NCBI RefSeq assembly: GCF_047302285.1
Contig: NZ_CP154845.1
Coordinates: 186,001-250,000, forward strand
Origin: Robertmurraya sp047302285
GTDB taxonomy: Bacteria > Bacillota > Bacilli > Bacillales > Cytobacillaceae
DNA length: 64,000 bases
Direction: 5' to 3'
Shown: positions 46,801 to 54,440 of the stretch, piece by piece
Numbering within the stretch: the stretch's first letter is position 1
How the letters are laid out: every line of letters begins with the position of its first letter
Program-made: the position numbers and the translations under genes
Notes under the pieces: generated by a model
Databases searched by the model: none
Told to the model about the DNA's origin: nothing
What the model saw: the letters and a program-made list of their open reading frames with translations, nothing else

Positions 46801-46958
46801 AAGTGGTGGAAGTAATTGGTGTGCCATGGGGCTGGGGCTATAAAGGATTGGTACATGGTGAATCAGTCAATAAAGTGACCAATTCTGCAGCTGACCCGAA
46901 TACAGGAACTCCAGAATATAAAGCTTGTATTTGTAATGTGACAAAGGGAGGCAACTAA
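43884..46958 (+). CDS. fdnG: Formate dehydrogenase alpha subunit, selenoprotein (Sec at codon 194)
   Basis: The molybdopterin catalytic subunit oxidises formate to CO2 on the outer membrane face. A Tat signal has SRRQFMK at residues 5-11 and a likely cut after VHA. Cys52, Cys55, Cys59 and Cys87 bind a 4Fe-4S cluster. The frame holds one TGA at 44463-44465 in HQAEI-U-HAPTVASLAPSFG, where E. coli FdnG has selenocysteine. Read through, the protein is 1024 aa (FdnG: 1015). A SECIS hairpin follows: bulged U at position 17, GGCUA/UAGCC stem, GUU loop. fdnH follows after 3 bases. Two separate genes would be a mis-annotation. Confidence 0.93.
44463..44494 (+). promoter_or_regulatory. Bacterial SECIS element
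   Basis: Counting the U of UGA as 1, G15-G16 pair with C31-C32. U17 is bulged, 18-22 (GGCUA) pair with 26-30 (UAGCC), and the loop is G23-U24-U25. The bulged U17 and loop G23-U24 are the SelB-contacting bases of E. coli fdhF, here at identical positions. Confidence 0.88.
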
Positions 46959-46961
46959 TAT

Positions 46962-47804
46962 ATGGCTAATAAAAATGATATGGCAATTTTAGTCGATACC
47001 TCTCTTTGTACAGGATGTAAAGCATGTCAATTAGCTTGTAAAGAGTGGCATAACTTACCTGCAACTGAATTTGAGAAAGTGCCGGGAACGTACCAAAACC
47101 CGGCAGACCGCTCAGTTAATACGTTAATGTTAATGAAATTTACAGAGCAATATGACCGTAAGACGGAAACATTTGAATGGCTGATTCAAAAGGAGCAATG
47201 CATGCATTGTTCAGATGCTCCATGTGTAGAGGTTTGTCCATCAAGTGCCTTATATACACATGCAGATGGATTTGTTGGTTTTCAAAGTGATAAGTGCATT
47301 GGCTGCGCCTATTGTGGCAAGGCTTGTCCGTTTGATGTTCCTCGTTATGAATCAGATCCGTTGACTGGAAAGAAGAAAATGAATAAATGCGATTTTTGTC
47401 AGGACCGTGTTACAAATGGGGAAATGCCTGCTTGTGTTCAAACTTGTCCAACCACAGCTTTGACGTTCGAGCATTGGGAAGAAGCTGTCAAGCAAGCATA
47501 TAATCGTGTGGAAAAAATTAAAGAGCGTTATCCGAATGCCAATGTTTATGGAGACAAACATATGGGGGGCACCCATTATATTTACGTCTTAACAGAAAAA
47601 CCAGAAGCCTATGGCTTGCCGACCCAGCCAACAACCAATGAATTAATTGGCTTCCGTAAAGATGTCATTAAACCAGCTACCCAATTATTAATGGGAGCGA
47701 CAGCAATAGGATTTCTCGCTAACTTTATCATATCTGCCGCAAACTACAATGATAAAGAGAGCGATCTTGAACAAGTAGAAAGTGGGGGAAAGGAAGATGA
47801 GTAA
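46962..47804 (+). CDS. fdnH: Formate dehydrogenase beta subunit, iron-sulfur
   Basis: The 280-aa electron-transfer subunit has four Cys clusters for 4Fe-4S centres. They are CTGCKACQLAC (about 17-27), CMHCSDAPCVEVCP (about 85), CIGCAYCGKACP (about 112) and CDFCQDRV with CVQTCPTTAL. A single C-terminal helix (about 232-255) anchors it. It passes electrons from the Mo/Sec site to the cytochrome subunit. GGGAGGC precedes the ATG, and its end overlaps the next gene by 8 bases. Confidence 0.93.
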   Translation: MANKNDMAILVDTSLCTGCKACQLACKEWHNLPATEFEKVPGTYQNPADRSVNTLMLMKFTEQYDRKTETFEWLIQKEQCMHCSDAPCVEVCPSSALYTHADGFVGFQSDKCIGCAYCGKACPFDVPRYESDPLTGKKKMNKCDFCQDRVTNGEMPACVQTCPTTALTFEHWEEAVKQAYNRVEKIKERYPNANVYGDKHMGGTHYIYVLTEKPEAYGLPTQPTTNELIGFRKDVIKPATQLLMGATAIGFLANFIISAANYNDKESDLEQVESGGKEDE

Positions 47805-48486
47805 GCGCCAAAATAAATTGATTCGTCGCTATCAGTTGGTAGATATGTTGATGCACTGGACGATAGCTTTAGGGTTTCTCTTGGCGTTGATTACCGGATA
47901 TTTGATCTTTTTCCAAGGAACGTCAACCTTAATGGACCAATCAGCAGGACATACTTCCCGCCTCATCCATCGCATTGGAGCTGTACTGTTTGTCGTTGCA
48001 CCGGTGATTTATTTCATTTTTTCGAAAAAACGATTTGGATTTTTAAGTGCGTTTAAATGGGGTAAATCTGATCTTGGTTGGCTGAAAGCAGCGCCGAAGC
48101 ACTACTTTCTTGGTGGAGAGCTACCTCCACAAACGAAATATAATTCAGGCCAAAAGCTGTACTATCTTTTTGCGTTAGTATTCGGACTTTTGTTAGCAGT
48201 GACAGGCTTTGCTCTTTGGTTTGACTGGTTCACAGGGGCAGCTGGTATCTTTATGCTAGTCGTCCATGATATATCAGCGTTAGTACTAACATTATTCTTT
48301 GGTGTCCATGTTTACCTCACTGTATTTCATCCTAGTGAGCGGGCTTCGTTTAATGCCATGGCAACTGGATATATGGATTCGGAATATGCAGAGCATCATC
48401 ATGAAATTTGGTACAACGAAGTAAAAGATCAAGATCGAAAAAACGATGAGCAACTTCAGGAGAAACCGGAGTCACAGACCATGTAG
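47797..48486 (+). CDS. fdnI: Formate dehydrogenase gamma subunit, cytochrome b
   Basis: The 229-aa di-haem cytochrome b of the FdnI type has four helices. Candidate haem-ligand histidines occur in DMLMHWTIALGF, RLIHRIGAV, VVHDISALVLT and GVHVYLTVFHP. It reduces quinone in the membrane. ATG 47797 is preferred because GGGGGAAAGG lies upstream at the end of fdnH. It closes the three-gene operon, followed by a strong terminator. Confidence 0.9.
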   Translation: MSKRQNKLIRRYQLVDMLMHWTIALGFLLALITGYLIFFQGTSTLMDQSAGHTSRLIHRIGAVLFVVAPVIYFIFSKKRFGFLSAFKWGKSDLGWLKAAPKHYFLGGELPPQTKYNSGQKLYYLFALVFGLLLAVTGFALWFDWFTGAAGIFMLVVHDISALVLTLFFGVHVYLTVFHPSERASFNAMATGYMDSEYAEHHHEIWYNEVKDQDRKNDEQLQEKPESQTM

Positions 48487-48499
48487 ATTGCAAATGGAG

Positions 48500-48533
48500 A
48501 GCGAATCGTGAACGTAATACGATTCGCTTTTCT
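48500..48533 (+). terminator. Terminator of the fdn operon
   Basis: A 10-bp perfect stem (AGCGAATCGT / ACGATTCGCT) with a 9-base loop is followed by TTTT. Confidence 0.85.
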
Positions 48534-48569
48534 CATACACAATGAAAAGAGTTTGGGAAGGAATAGAAG

Positions 48570-50021
48570 ATGGAATTAGAAAAGTACTTTCACCATTTTA
48601 GAGGAAATATCATTGGGAATAAACAAGATTTTCACACTCATTATGGAAAGAAACACATTCTATATGCAGACTGGACCGCAAGTGGAAGGCTATACAAACC
48701 AATAGAGGATAAAATTCTCTATCAATTCGGTCCTTTTGTTGCGAACACTCATACAGAGACGAATGTTACGGGAAAAAGTATGACATGGGCTTATAAGGAA
48801 GCAAAAACCATCATTAAAAAACATGTAAATGCTTCTGAAAGTGATCTTCTTTTCTTTGAAGGAACTGGTATGACAGGTGCTTTGCATAAAGTACAAAGAT
48901 TATTAGGGTTAACCCTTCATGAAAATTACACAGCCAGAGTCAGAAAGACACAAAAACCGGTTGTTTTCATTACACATATGGAGCATCATTCCAATCAAAC
49001 CTCTTGGGAAGAAACGGTTGCCGACGTGGTCGTTATTCCCCCTGATGCGAATGGTGAGGTATCTCCTAGAATACTAGAGAAAGTCATAAAAGAGTACGAT
49101 GATAGACCTTTGAAAATAGGATCTTTTACAGCTTGTTCAAATGTAACGGGAATACAGACCCCCTATCATCAACTAGCGGAAGTGATTCATCGCCATAGAG
49201 GTGTCTGTTTTGTTGATTTCTCAGCATCTGCCCCGTACATTCCGATTGATATGCATCCTAAAAATCAACGGGAGCACTTAGATGGAATCTTCTTTTCTCC
49301 TCATAAATTTTTAGGTGGTCCTGGTTCTATGGGGGTGGCGATTATTTCTAATAGACTTTATAAAAATAAAGTCCCAGATCGCCCCGGTGGTGGAACCGTT
49401 CTTTGGACGAACCCTTGGGGTGAAAAATCCTATATTTCTAATATTGAAGAAAGGGAGGATGGAGGGACGCCTGGATTTTTACAAGCGATAAAAACAGCAT
49501 TAGCGATTTGTCTAAAGGAAGAAATGGGCAGTGAACTCATGTTAGCTCAAGATAAGAAACTTATTCATTTATTGCTCGAGCGCTTAGTGGAGAATGAAAA
49601 AATTGTTATTTTGGAAGAGAGCAGATGGGATAGACTTCCGATTGTATCCTTTTATGTGGAAGGAATACATCATCAATTCATCGTTAAACTATTAAATGAT
49701 GTCTATGGAATCCAAGTAAGAGGTGGATGCTCTTGTGCGGGCACATACGGACATTATTTATTAAAAATTGACGAAAAGAAGTCCTTAGCTATAACAAACG
49801 AAATTGATAAGGGAAATCAATTTGTAAAGCCCGGCTGGGTAAGGGTGTCCCTTCATCCAACAATGACGGAAAAGGAAGTTCTGTATATTGCCAAGGCCAT
49901 TTGCGATGTCGTGGAACAAATCGAACTTTATAAAGAGGATTATCGCTTCATTCCAGATATTAATGATTTTCAGCATAAAGATGAGCCATTTATGTGCTAT
50001 GATCAATGGTTTACATTCTAA
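48570..50021 (+). CDS. Class V aminotransferase-fold PLP enzyme (cysteine desulfurase/selenocysteine lyase-like)
   Basis: The 483-aa protein has the NifS/Csd fold. THMEHHSNQTSWEE and ACSNVTGIQTP are cofactor-site motifs, FSPHKFLGGPGSMG carries the PLP lysine, and RGGCSCAGTYGH is at the position of the mobile catalytic cysteine. It is longer than IscS (about 400 aa). It lies between the selenoprotein formate dehydrogenase and a ModE-like regulator. It may supply selenium from selenocysteine, or sulfur for FdhD-type maturation; both are inference. AAGGAATAGAAG precedes the ATG. Confidence 0.8.
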   Translation: MELEKYFHHFRGNIIGNKQDFHTHYGKKHILYADWTASGRLYKPIEDKILYQFGPFVANTHTETNVTGKSMTWAYKEAKTIIKKHVNASESDLLFFEGTGMTGALHKVQRLLGLTLHENYTARVRKTQKPVVFITHMEHHSNQTSWEETVADVVVIPPDANGEVSPRILEKVIKEYDDRPLKIGSFTACSNVTGIQTPYHQLAEVIHRHRGVCFVDFSASAPYIPIDMHPKNQREHLDGIFFSPHKFLGGPGSMGVAIISNRLYKNKVPDRPGGGTVLWTNPWGEKSYISNIEEREDGGTPGFLQAIKTALAICLKEEMGSELMLAQDKKLIHLLLERLVENEKIVILEESRWDRLPIVSFYVEGIHHQFIVKLLNDVYGIQVRGGCSCAGTYGHYLLKIDEKKSLAITNEIDKGNQFVKPGWVRVSLHPTMTEKEVLYIAKAICDVVEQIELYKEDYRFIPDINDFQHKDEPFMCYDQWFTF

Positions 50022-50026
50022 AGTAA

Positions 50027-50064
50027 AAGATGTAAGGAGACACGGATAACCTTACATCTTTTTC
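50027..50064. terminator. Bidirectional terminator after the class V aminotransferase gene
   Basis: AAGATGTAAGG pairs perfectly with CCTTACATCTT, with T runs on both outer sides for the converging genes. Confidence 0.8.
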
Positions 50065-50444
50065 TCTGTATCGGTATGTTGTTTTAGGTGGTGTAACAGT
50101 CCTCCAAGATGATCTTCGAATAATTCATCGACTGTTTCTTGTGCTTTTTTTTGAAAGATTTCATATTGTCGGAGCAGTTCTTTTCCTGTAGGAGTTAAAG
50201 TAGTTCCTTTTTTTCTATTTCCTTGTTGGCGCACAACTAACTGCATGGCCAATCTCTCCTCTGTGGCTGTTACTTTCCCCCAAGCAGCCCGATAAGACAT
50301 TCCTAGCAAAGCTGCAGCCTGACTCATTGAACCGGTTCGTTCAATTTCACGAAACAACCGAATACGCCCGAGTCCGAAAACAACTTCGTCATTAAGTTCG
50401 ATCCAGATTTTCGATTTGACCTCAAGAGATTGCTTAGCACTCAT
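50052..50444 (-). CDS. ModE N-terminal-like winged-helix regulator
   Basis: The 130-aa protein has a LysR/ModE-type winged helix: GLGRIRLFREIERTGSMSQAAALLGMSYRAAWGKV, about 24-58, then GTTLTPTGKELLRQY. It lacks the C-terminal molybdate-binding MOP domains of full ModE. Such stand-alone proteins are often found near molybdenum genes. Position close to the formate dehydrogenase suggests control of molybdoenzyme expression, possibly through the TGTCA repeats. GGGGGAG precedes the ATG. Confidence 0.82.
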   Translation of the reverse strand: MSAKQSLEVKSKIWIELNDEVVFGLGRIRLFREIERTGSMSQAAALLGMSYRAAWGKVTATEERLAMQLVVRQQGNRKKGTTLTPTGKELLRQYEIFQKKAQETVDELFEDHLGGLLHHLKQHTDTEKKM

Positions 50445-50696
50445 ATCTGATCTCCCCCTTATTAATTAATGTACCATTGAGCTTTTCAGTATCATAGAGC
50501 ATAAAATGTCAGTCATATGAATTTTTCTCCCATTAAAAATTTTGAATTCATTATTAATGTGAGGTAAAAGAATAATCGTTAAGGAGTAAAACTACTTTCG
50601 TATAGTAAACCTAAGGTTGCGGGCTCTTGCAACGATAGCTATCTTTACTTTTTACATAAGAACTTGATAATAGAAAGTAGAAAGGTGATTGATGTT
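50445..50696. other. Divergent intergenic gap with a possible structured leader
   Basis: At about 50599-50657 AGTAAA pairs with TTTACT around an inner GTTGC / GCAAC stem, ending in a short T run. It could be a leader hairpin for the XRE gene. No known riboswitch consensus was recognised. Confidence 0.3.
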
Positions 50697-51149
50697 ATGA
50701 TTTTTGGAGAAAAGCTAAAAAAGGAAAGGACAGCTCAAGGATGGTCTCAAGAAGAATTGGCAGAGAAGCTATTTGTGAGCCGTCAGTCAGTATCCAAGTG
50801 GGAGAATGGTCAGAACTATCCTAATATCGAAACAATTATTAAGCTCAGTGATCTATTTGGAGTAACAGTTGATGAATTGTTAAGGAGTGATGAAGAGTTG
50901 AAGGAAAAAGTGATTAACGATAGTAAGCAATTAGCTCATCCGAGACTTAAATATCTGTTTGATGTCATATTTTTGATTGGCGTTTTCATGTTAATTGCAA
51001 AGTTAAGTATTCTCATGATCAATAAATTTACCGCATTAGAAATTGGGCTTGTTGGAGGATCGTTCTGGTGGAATTTTGGTCCGTTAATCTTAATGCTTGG
51101 AGCTGGTATCGGTTCTGGAATTGTAAAAGAGAAATATAAAGAAGATTAG
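50697..51149 (+). CDS. XRE-family HTH regulator with membrane tail
   Basis: The 150-aa protein has an N-terminal Cro/C1-type HTH (about 5-60, EELAEKLFVSRQSVSKWENGQNYPNIETIIKLSDLF) and two C-terminal hydrophobic helices (about 80-105 and 115-140). Membrane-tethered XRE proteins of this type are common in Bacillales with unknown signals. ATG 50697 with AAAGGTGATTGATG upstream is preferred over a start at 50664. No partner gene is adjacent. Confidence 0.85.
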   Translation: MIFGEKLKKERTAQGWSQEELAEKLFVSRQSVSKWENGQNYPNIETIIKLSDLFGVTVDELLRSDEELKEKVINDSKQLAHPRLKYLFDVIFLIGVFMLIAKLSILMINKFTALEIGLVGGSFWWNFGPLILMLGAGIGSGIVKEKYKED

Positions 51150-51190
51150 ATGATTTTAAAGAGGCTGGGACATAACTAGCTTCAAATCAT

Positions 51191-51235
51191 GAGAAAGGTG
51201 AATTTGAGGGTACTCAAATCACCTTTCTCTATTTT
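51191..51235 (+). terminator. Long terminator hairpin after the XRE gene
   Basis: GAGAAAGGTGAATTTGAG pairs with CTCAAATCACCTTTCTC (one bulged A), and TATTTTTG follows. Confidence 0.75.
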
Positions 51236-51384
51236 TGTCTGTTAATTTTGTCATTAACGCAAGACCTATTTCGTTTTCTACCTTCGGTTTTCCTCGTACA
51301 GAAAATCGATTGAAACTCAAATTAGTCTTCAAGAATCCAATCGATTTCCGATTTGTCTAAATTTCTACTATAAGACTCTATTTT

Positions 51385-51660
51385 GCTCCAACCATCTCTC
51401 ACCCTTAAGCGGAATTTTTCCTGTTATCTCTTCAATGGTGCCAATTTTAGGAGAAATAACGGAAGATTTTCCGCTTATGGAGAGCAAAATCGTTTATTTT
51501 GGCATTTTTTGAGGGAATAGCAGGAATTTTTCCTGTTATTTCGGCTCTTTTTCATGATGGTTGCTCATTAAGCGGAATTTTTCCTGTTATTTTTCCATAC
51601 CGATACTCTTACTGTTTATACGAACACTTTATCCACAAGTCGAGGGAATTTATACACTCC
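51385..51660 (-). repeat. Composite intergenic repeat, copy 4 (inverted)
   Basis: Read on the minus strand it runs from CTCGACTTGTGGATAA through the four ATAACAGGAAAAATTCC-type motifs to GGGTGAGAGATGGTTGGAGC. Unlike the other three copies it lacks the terminal CCTAC...GTAGG terminator block, which helps define the repeat core. It lies downstream of the MFS gene. Confidence 0.8.
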
Positions 51661-51713
51661 AAACTAGAATCAAAAAGTCGTTACCACCGACTTTTTGACC
51701 CAGCCTCTTTTCA

Positions 51714-52919
51714 CTAAGCAGAAGTAGATGTTTGCACGGCAGTAAATCTGTCTCTTTTCCCGTGCATAAAATAGTAAAGAATCGAGCTAGCAAGCACGAA
51801 GACACCGAGAATAATATATAAAGTAATGTATCCGGTTATCGGAATAATAAACCCTAACACATAAGGGCCAAAGCCAAGCCCTGCATCAAGAAAGATGAAA
51901 AAGGTGGAGGTAGCAAGCCCCATTCGATGCACAGGCGTTAGCTTAACAGCAACGGCCTGGGTGCAAGATTGCATATTCCCGAAACCGAGTCCAATGAGGA
52001 CACCAGCTAATAGAAAAGTAAAGCTATTACTTGATTGACTTAAAAGAAATAAACCAGCGGCAAAAAGGACGAAAGCAGGATACATAACAAAGTTCGCACC
52101 TTTCATATCCATCAAGCGACCTGTAAAGGGTCTTGATATCAGAACCGCTGCTGAGTAGGCGATAAAGAAGAAACTTGCTGTGCTGACGAGATCGACTTCT
52201 ATTGCGTAAAAATTGATAAATGATAGAACACTAGAATAGCAGAACGCAATAGCTAATGTGATAAAGGCAATAGGGATGGCCTTCGGTTCGATAAAATCGG
52301 AGAGCTTCAACCCTTTTTTAGCTGTATCAGAATGGGAAACCTCAACTTTTGGAACATGAATAAAGAAGGAAGTGACTAAGCTTAAAATTCCAAAAGCTAA
52401 ACAAAAGGCAAAGATCACCTGGAAAGAAGTATGCTGACTCATATAAAGGCCAATGAATGGTCCAATGGCTGTAGCCAATGTGGCACTCATGCTAAAATAG
52501 CCAATTCCTTCACCTTTTCGGTTTTTCGGAATAATTTGAGCCACGATTGTACCACATGCTGTGCTCGCCATTCCTAATGTCATCCCATGGATAAAGCGAT
52601 TAAAAAGTAAGAAACCAATGCCGAGATGCACATAATATAACAAAGTTGTAATCGTAAATAGGATGAGTCCGATGATCAATGTGCGCTTACGGCCGATCGT
52701 GTCAATGGTACGGCCAATAAAGAGGCGCCCGATTAACGTTCCGATGATGAAAATCCCGGTTACAAGTCCGGCCTGACTAGTAGTTGCCTTATATTCATCA
52801 ACTGCATAAACTGCAATGGTGACCATTAATAAAAAGAAGACAAGCGTTAGAAAAAAATTAGCGGAGGACACGACGATGAAATCCTTCGTCCATAGTTTAT
52901 TGCTGTTCGTTTGATCCAC
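51714..52919 (-). CDS. MFS transporter (drug/metabolite exporter type)
   Basis: The 401-aa protein has 12 predicted helices and the MFS loop motif GRLFIGRTIDTIGRKRTLI between helices 2 and 3. It resembles B. subtilis YwoG-type efflux carriers. The upstream marR gene ends 6 bases before its start, so the pair is one operon, with MarR probably repressing it until a toxic ligand binds. The substrate is unknown. Confidence 0.85.
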   Translation of the reverse strand: MDQTNSNKLWTKDFIVVSSANFFLTLVFFLLMVTIAVYAVDEYKATTSQAGLVTGIFIIGTLIGRLFIGRTIDTIGRKRTLIIGLILFTITTLLYYVHLGIGFLLFNRFIHGMTLGMASTACGTIVAQIIPKNRKGEGIGYFSMSATLATAIGPFIGLYMSQHTSFQVIFAFCLAFGILSLVTSFFIHVPKVEVSHSDTAKKGLKLSDFIEPKAIPIAFITLAIAFCYSSVLSFINFYAIEVDLVSTASFFFIAYSAAVLISRPFTGRLMDMKGANFVMYPAFVLFAAGLFLLSQSSNSFTFLLAGVLIGLGFGNMQSCTQAVAVKLTPVHRMGLATSTFFIFLDAGLGFGPYVLGFIIPITGYITLYIILGVFVLASSILYYFMHGKRDRFTAVQTSTSA

Positions 52920-52924
52920 TTATA

Positions 52925-53344
52925 TCACCCCTTAATGTTATTGCGAATTTCTGCCATGATACGAATCGCATCATGCTGCTCTGACTCAGATATTCCCCCT
53001 AGTATTTCTTCCTCAAAGTGGTCGAGTGTCACACGAACCTCGCTATAGACTTCTCTACCATGTGTAGAAAGCTGAATTCGTTTTTCACGCTTATCTTGAC
53101 TTGGAACTTGTTCTACGTAACCAAGCTCTTCTAATTGGTGAATCGTTCTCGTAATCGTTGGTTTTTCCACACTTTGATAATTAGAAAGATCAACAAGTGT
53201 TGCAGAACCAAAATTGAACAGGTAGTAGAGAATGGTCCATTGTGCCCGTTGGAGATGATGTTTGCCAAGAAGGAGTACTAGTCTATTTTCAAAAGGACGG
53301 TAAAGCATTAGTAATTGATGAAAAAAACGTTGTGAAGTTTTCAT
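52925..53344 (-). CDS. MarR-family transcriptional regulator
   Basis: The protein of about 139 aa has a MarR winged helix: SATLVDLSNYQSVEKPTITRTIHQLEELGYVEQ, then RIQLSTHGREVYSEV. ATG 53344 is favoured over GTG 53353 because AGGTG lies just upstream. It is the first gene of the marR-MFS operon, with an imperfect palindrome upstream. Confidence 0.87.
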   Translation of the reverse strand: MKTSQRFFHQLLMLYRPFENRLVLLLGKHHLQRAQWTILYYLFNFGSATLVDLSNYQSVEKPTITRTIHQLEELGYVEQVPSQDKREKRIQLSTHGREVYSEVRVTLDHFEEEILGGISESEQHDAIRIMAEIRNNIKG

Positions 53345-53364
53345 GTAGAACACCTACGCATAAT

Positions 53365-53381
53365 AGTTATCATTGGTAACT
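53365..53381. promoter_or_regulatory. Candidate MarR operator
   Basis: AGTTATC-ATT-GGTAACT is a 7+3+7 inverted repeat with one mismatch, 20 bp upstream of marR, where autoregulation is expected. Confidence 0.5.
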
Positions 53382-53528
53382 AATAAACTATAACAAAGTG
53401 AGAAAATGATGTCTAGGGAAAAGAGTCGCAGCAATTCTTGAAAAAGGGAGTTTATTTTGAACAAAGCCGTATAAATAAGCTGATTAAATACATGACTAAT
53501 AATAACAATCGGTGAAGGAGGATGTTGG

Positions 53529-54314
53529 ATGGAAAAACCACTTCGAGGTCATGTTGCTTTTATCACGGGAGCGGGTTCAGGAATTGGCAAAGCCGCAGCA
53601 CTCAAACTTGCTGAAAACGGAGTAAGAGTAGCCCTCGTTGATTTACATAAAGAGAATATAGAAGACGTAAAAGTACAAATTGAGAAACTGGGAAGTGAAG
53701 CCTTAGTTTTAGAAGCGAATGTTTCTTCAGCAGAAGAAGTAGAGCAATGTTATAAAAAAACGATACAGCATTGGGGAAAATTAGACATTGTCTTTGCTAA
53801 TGCGGGAATCAATGGAGTTGTGACGCCGATAGAGGATCTGGAACCGAGTGAATGGGAACTTACGATTTCCAATAATTTGACGAGTACCTTTTTAACCGTT
53901 AAGTACGCAATCCCTCATATGAAGCAAAGTGGAGGGAGTATCATCATAACCAGCTCTATTAATGGGAACCGGATATATAGAAACATTGGAATGTCGGCTT
54001 ACAGTACCTCGAAAATTGGTCAAATGGGCTTTGGAAAAATGGCTGCCCTAGAGCTTGCAGAGTATCACATTAGAGTGAATATAATTTGTCCAGGTGCAAT
54101 TGAAACCAACATAAGTGAAAATACGTGGAAAGAAAAAAACTACTTAAAGAAGGTCGAAATTCCTATTCAATATCCAAAAGGAAGCGAGCCTCTTGAGCAT
54201 CGGGCAGGTAGGCCTGAACAGGTTGCTGACCTTGTATTATTCCTTGCTTCTAACCAATCCAGTCATATTACGGGGAGTGAAATTTATATTGATGGAGCAG
54301 AATCATTATTATAA
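53529..54314 (+). CDS. SDR-family NAD(P)-dependent oxidoreductase
   Basis: The 261-aa protein is a classical SDR: cofactor loop TGAGSGIG (about 14-21), Asp in VALVDLHKEN suggesting NAD(H), NAGING, catalytic Ser in ITSSINGN and YSTSK (about 158-162). GDG-like end GSEIYIDGAESLL. The substrate is unknown. GAAGGAGG precedes the ATG. It ends about 28 bases before the tre promoter and is independent of that operon. Confidence 0.87.
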   Translation: MEKPLRGHVAFITGAGSGIGKAAALKLAENGVRVALVDLHKENIEDVKVQIEKLGSEALVLEANVSSAEEVEQCYKKTIQHWGKLDIVFANAGINGVVTPIEDLEPSEWELTISNNLTSTFLTVKYAIPHMKQSGGSIIITSSINGNRIYRNIGMSAYSTSKIGQMGFGKMAALELAEYHIRVNIICPGAIETNISENTWKEKNYLKKVEIPIQYPKGSEPLEHRAGRPEQVADLVLFLASNQSSHITGSEIYIDGAESLL

Positions 54315-54341
54315 TAATACGAATTTTTTTCTAAAAATGGA

Positions 54342-54405
54342 TTGACAAAACATGTATATACAAGTTATTATGAAAACGCAATCATAAAACATGTATATAC
54401 AAGTT
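54342..54405 (+). promoter_or_regulatory. tre promoter with two TreR operators and a cre site
   Basis: TTGACA (54342-54347) and TATTAT (54366-54371) are 18 bp apart. AAAACATGTATATACAAGTT occurs identically at 54347-54366 and 54386-54405, each containing the TGTATATACA core expected for TreR. TGAAAACGCAATCA at 54371-54384 meets the cre consensus TGNAANCGNWWNCA in full and lies between the operators at the expected transcription start. Confidence 0.88.
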
Positions 54406-54440
54406 GTTGTAAATATAATTTAAGAGAGTGGGGGAAAAAA

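Noticed and set aside
44478..46958. Separate downstream gene starting at GTG 44478
   Set aside because: It is the in-frame continuation of fdnG past the Sec UGA, with no ribosome binding site and no N-terminal domain of its own.
50599..50657. Known riboswitch before the XRE gene
   Set aside because: Nested complementarity exists but no consensus of a class I know is present.
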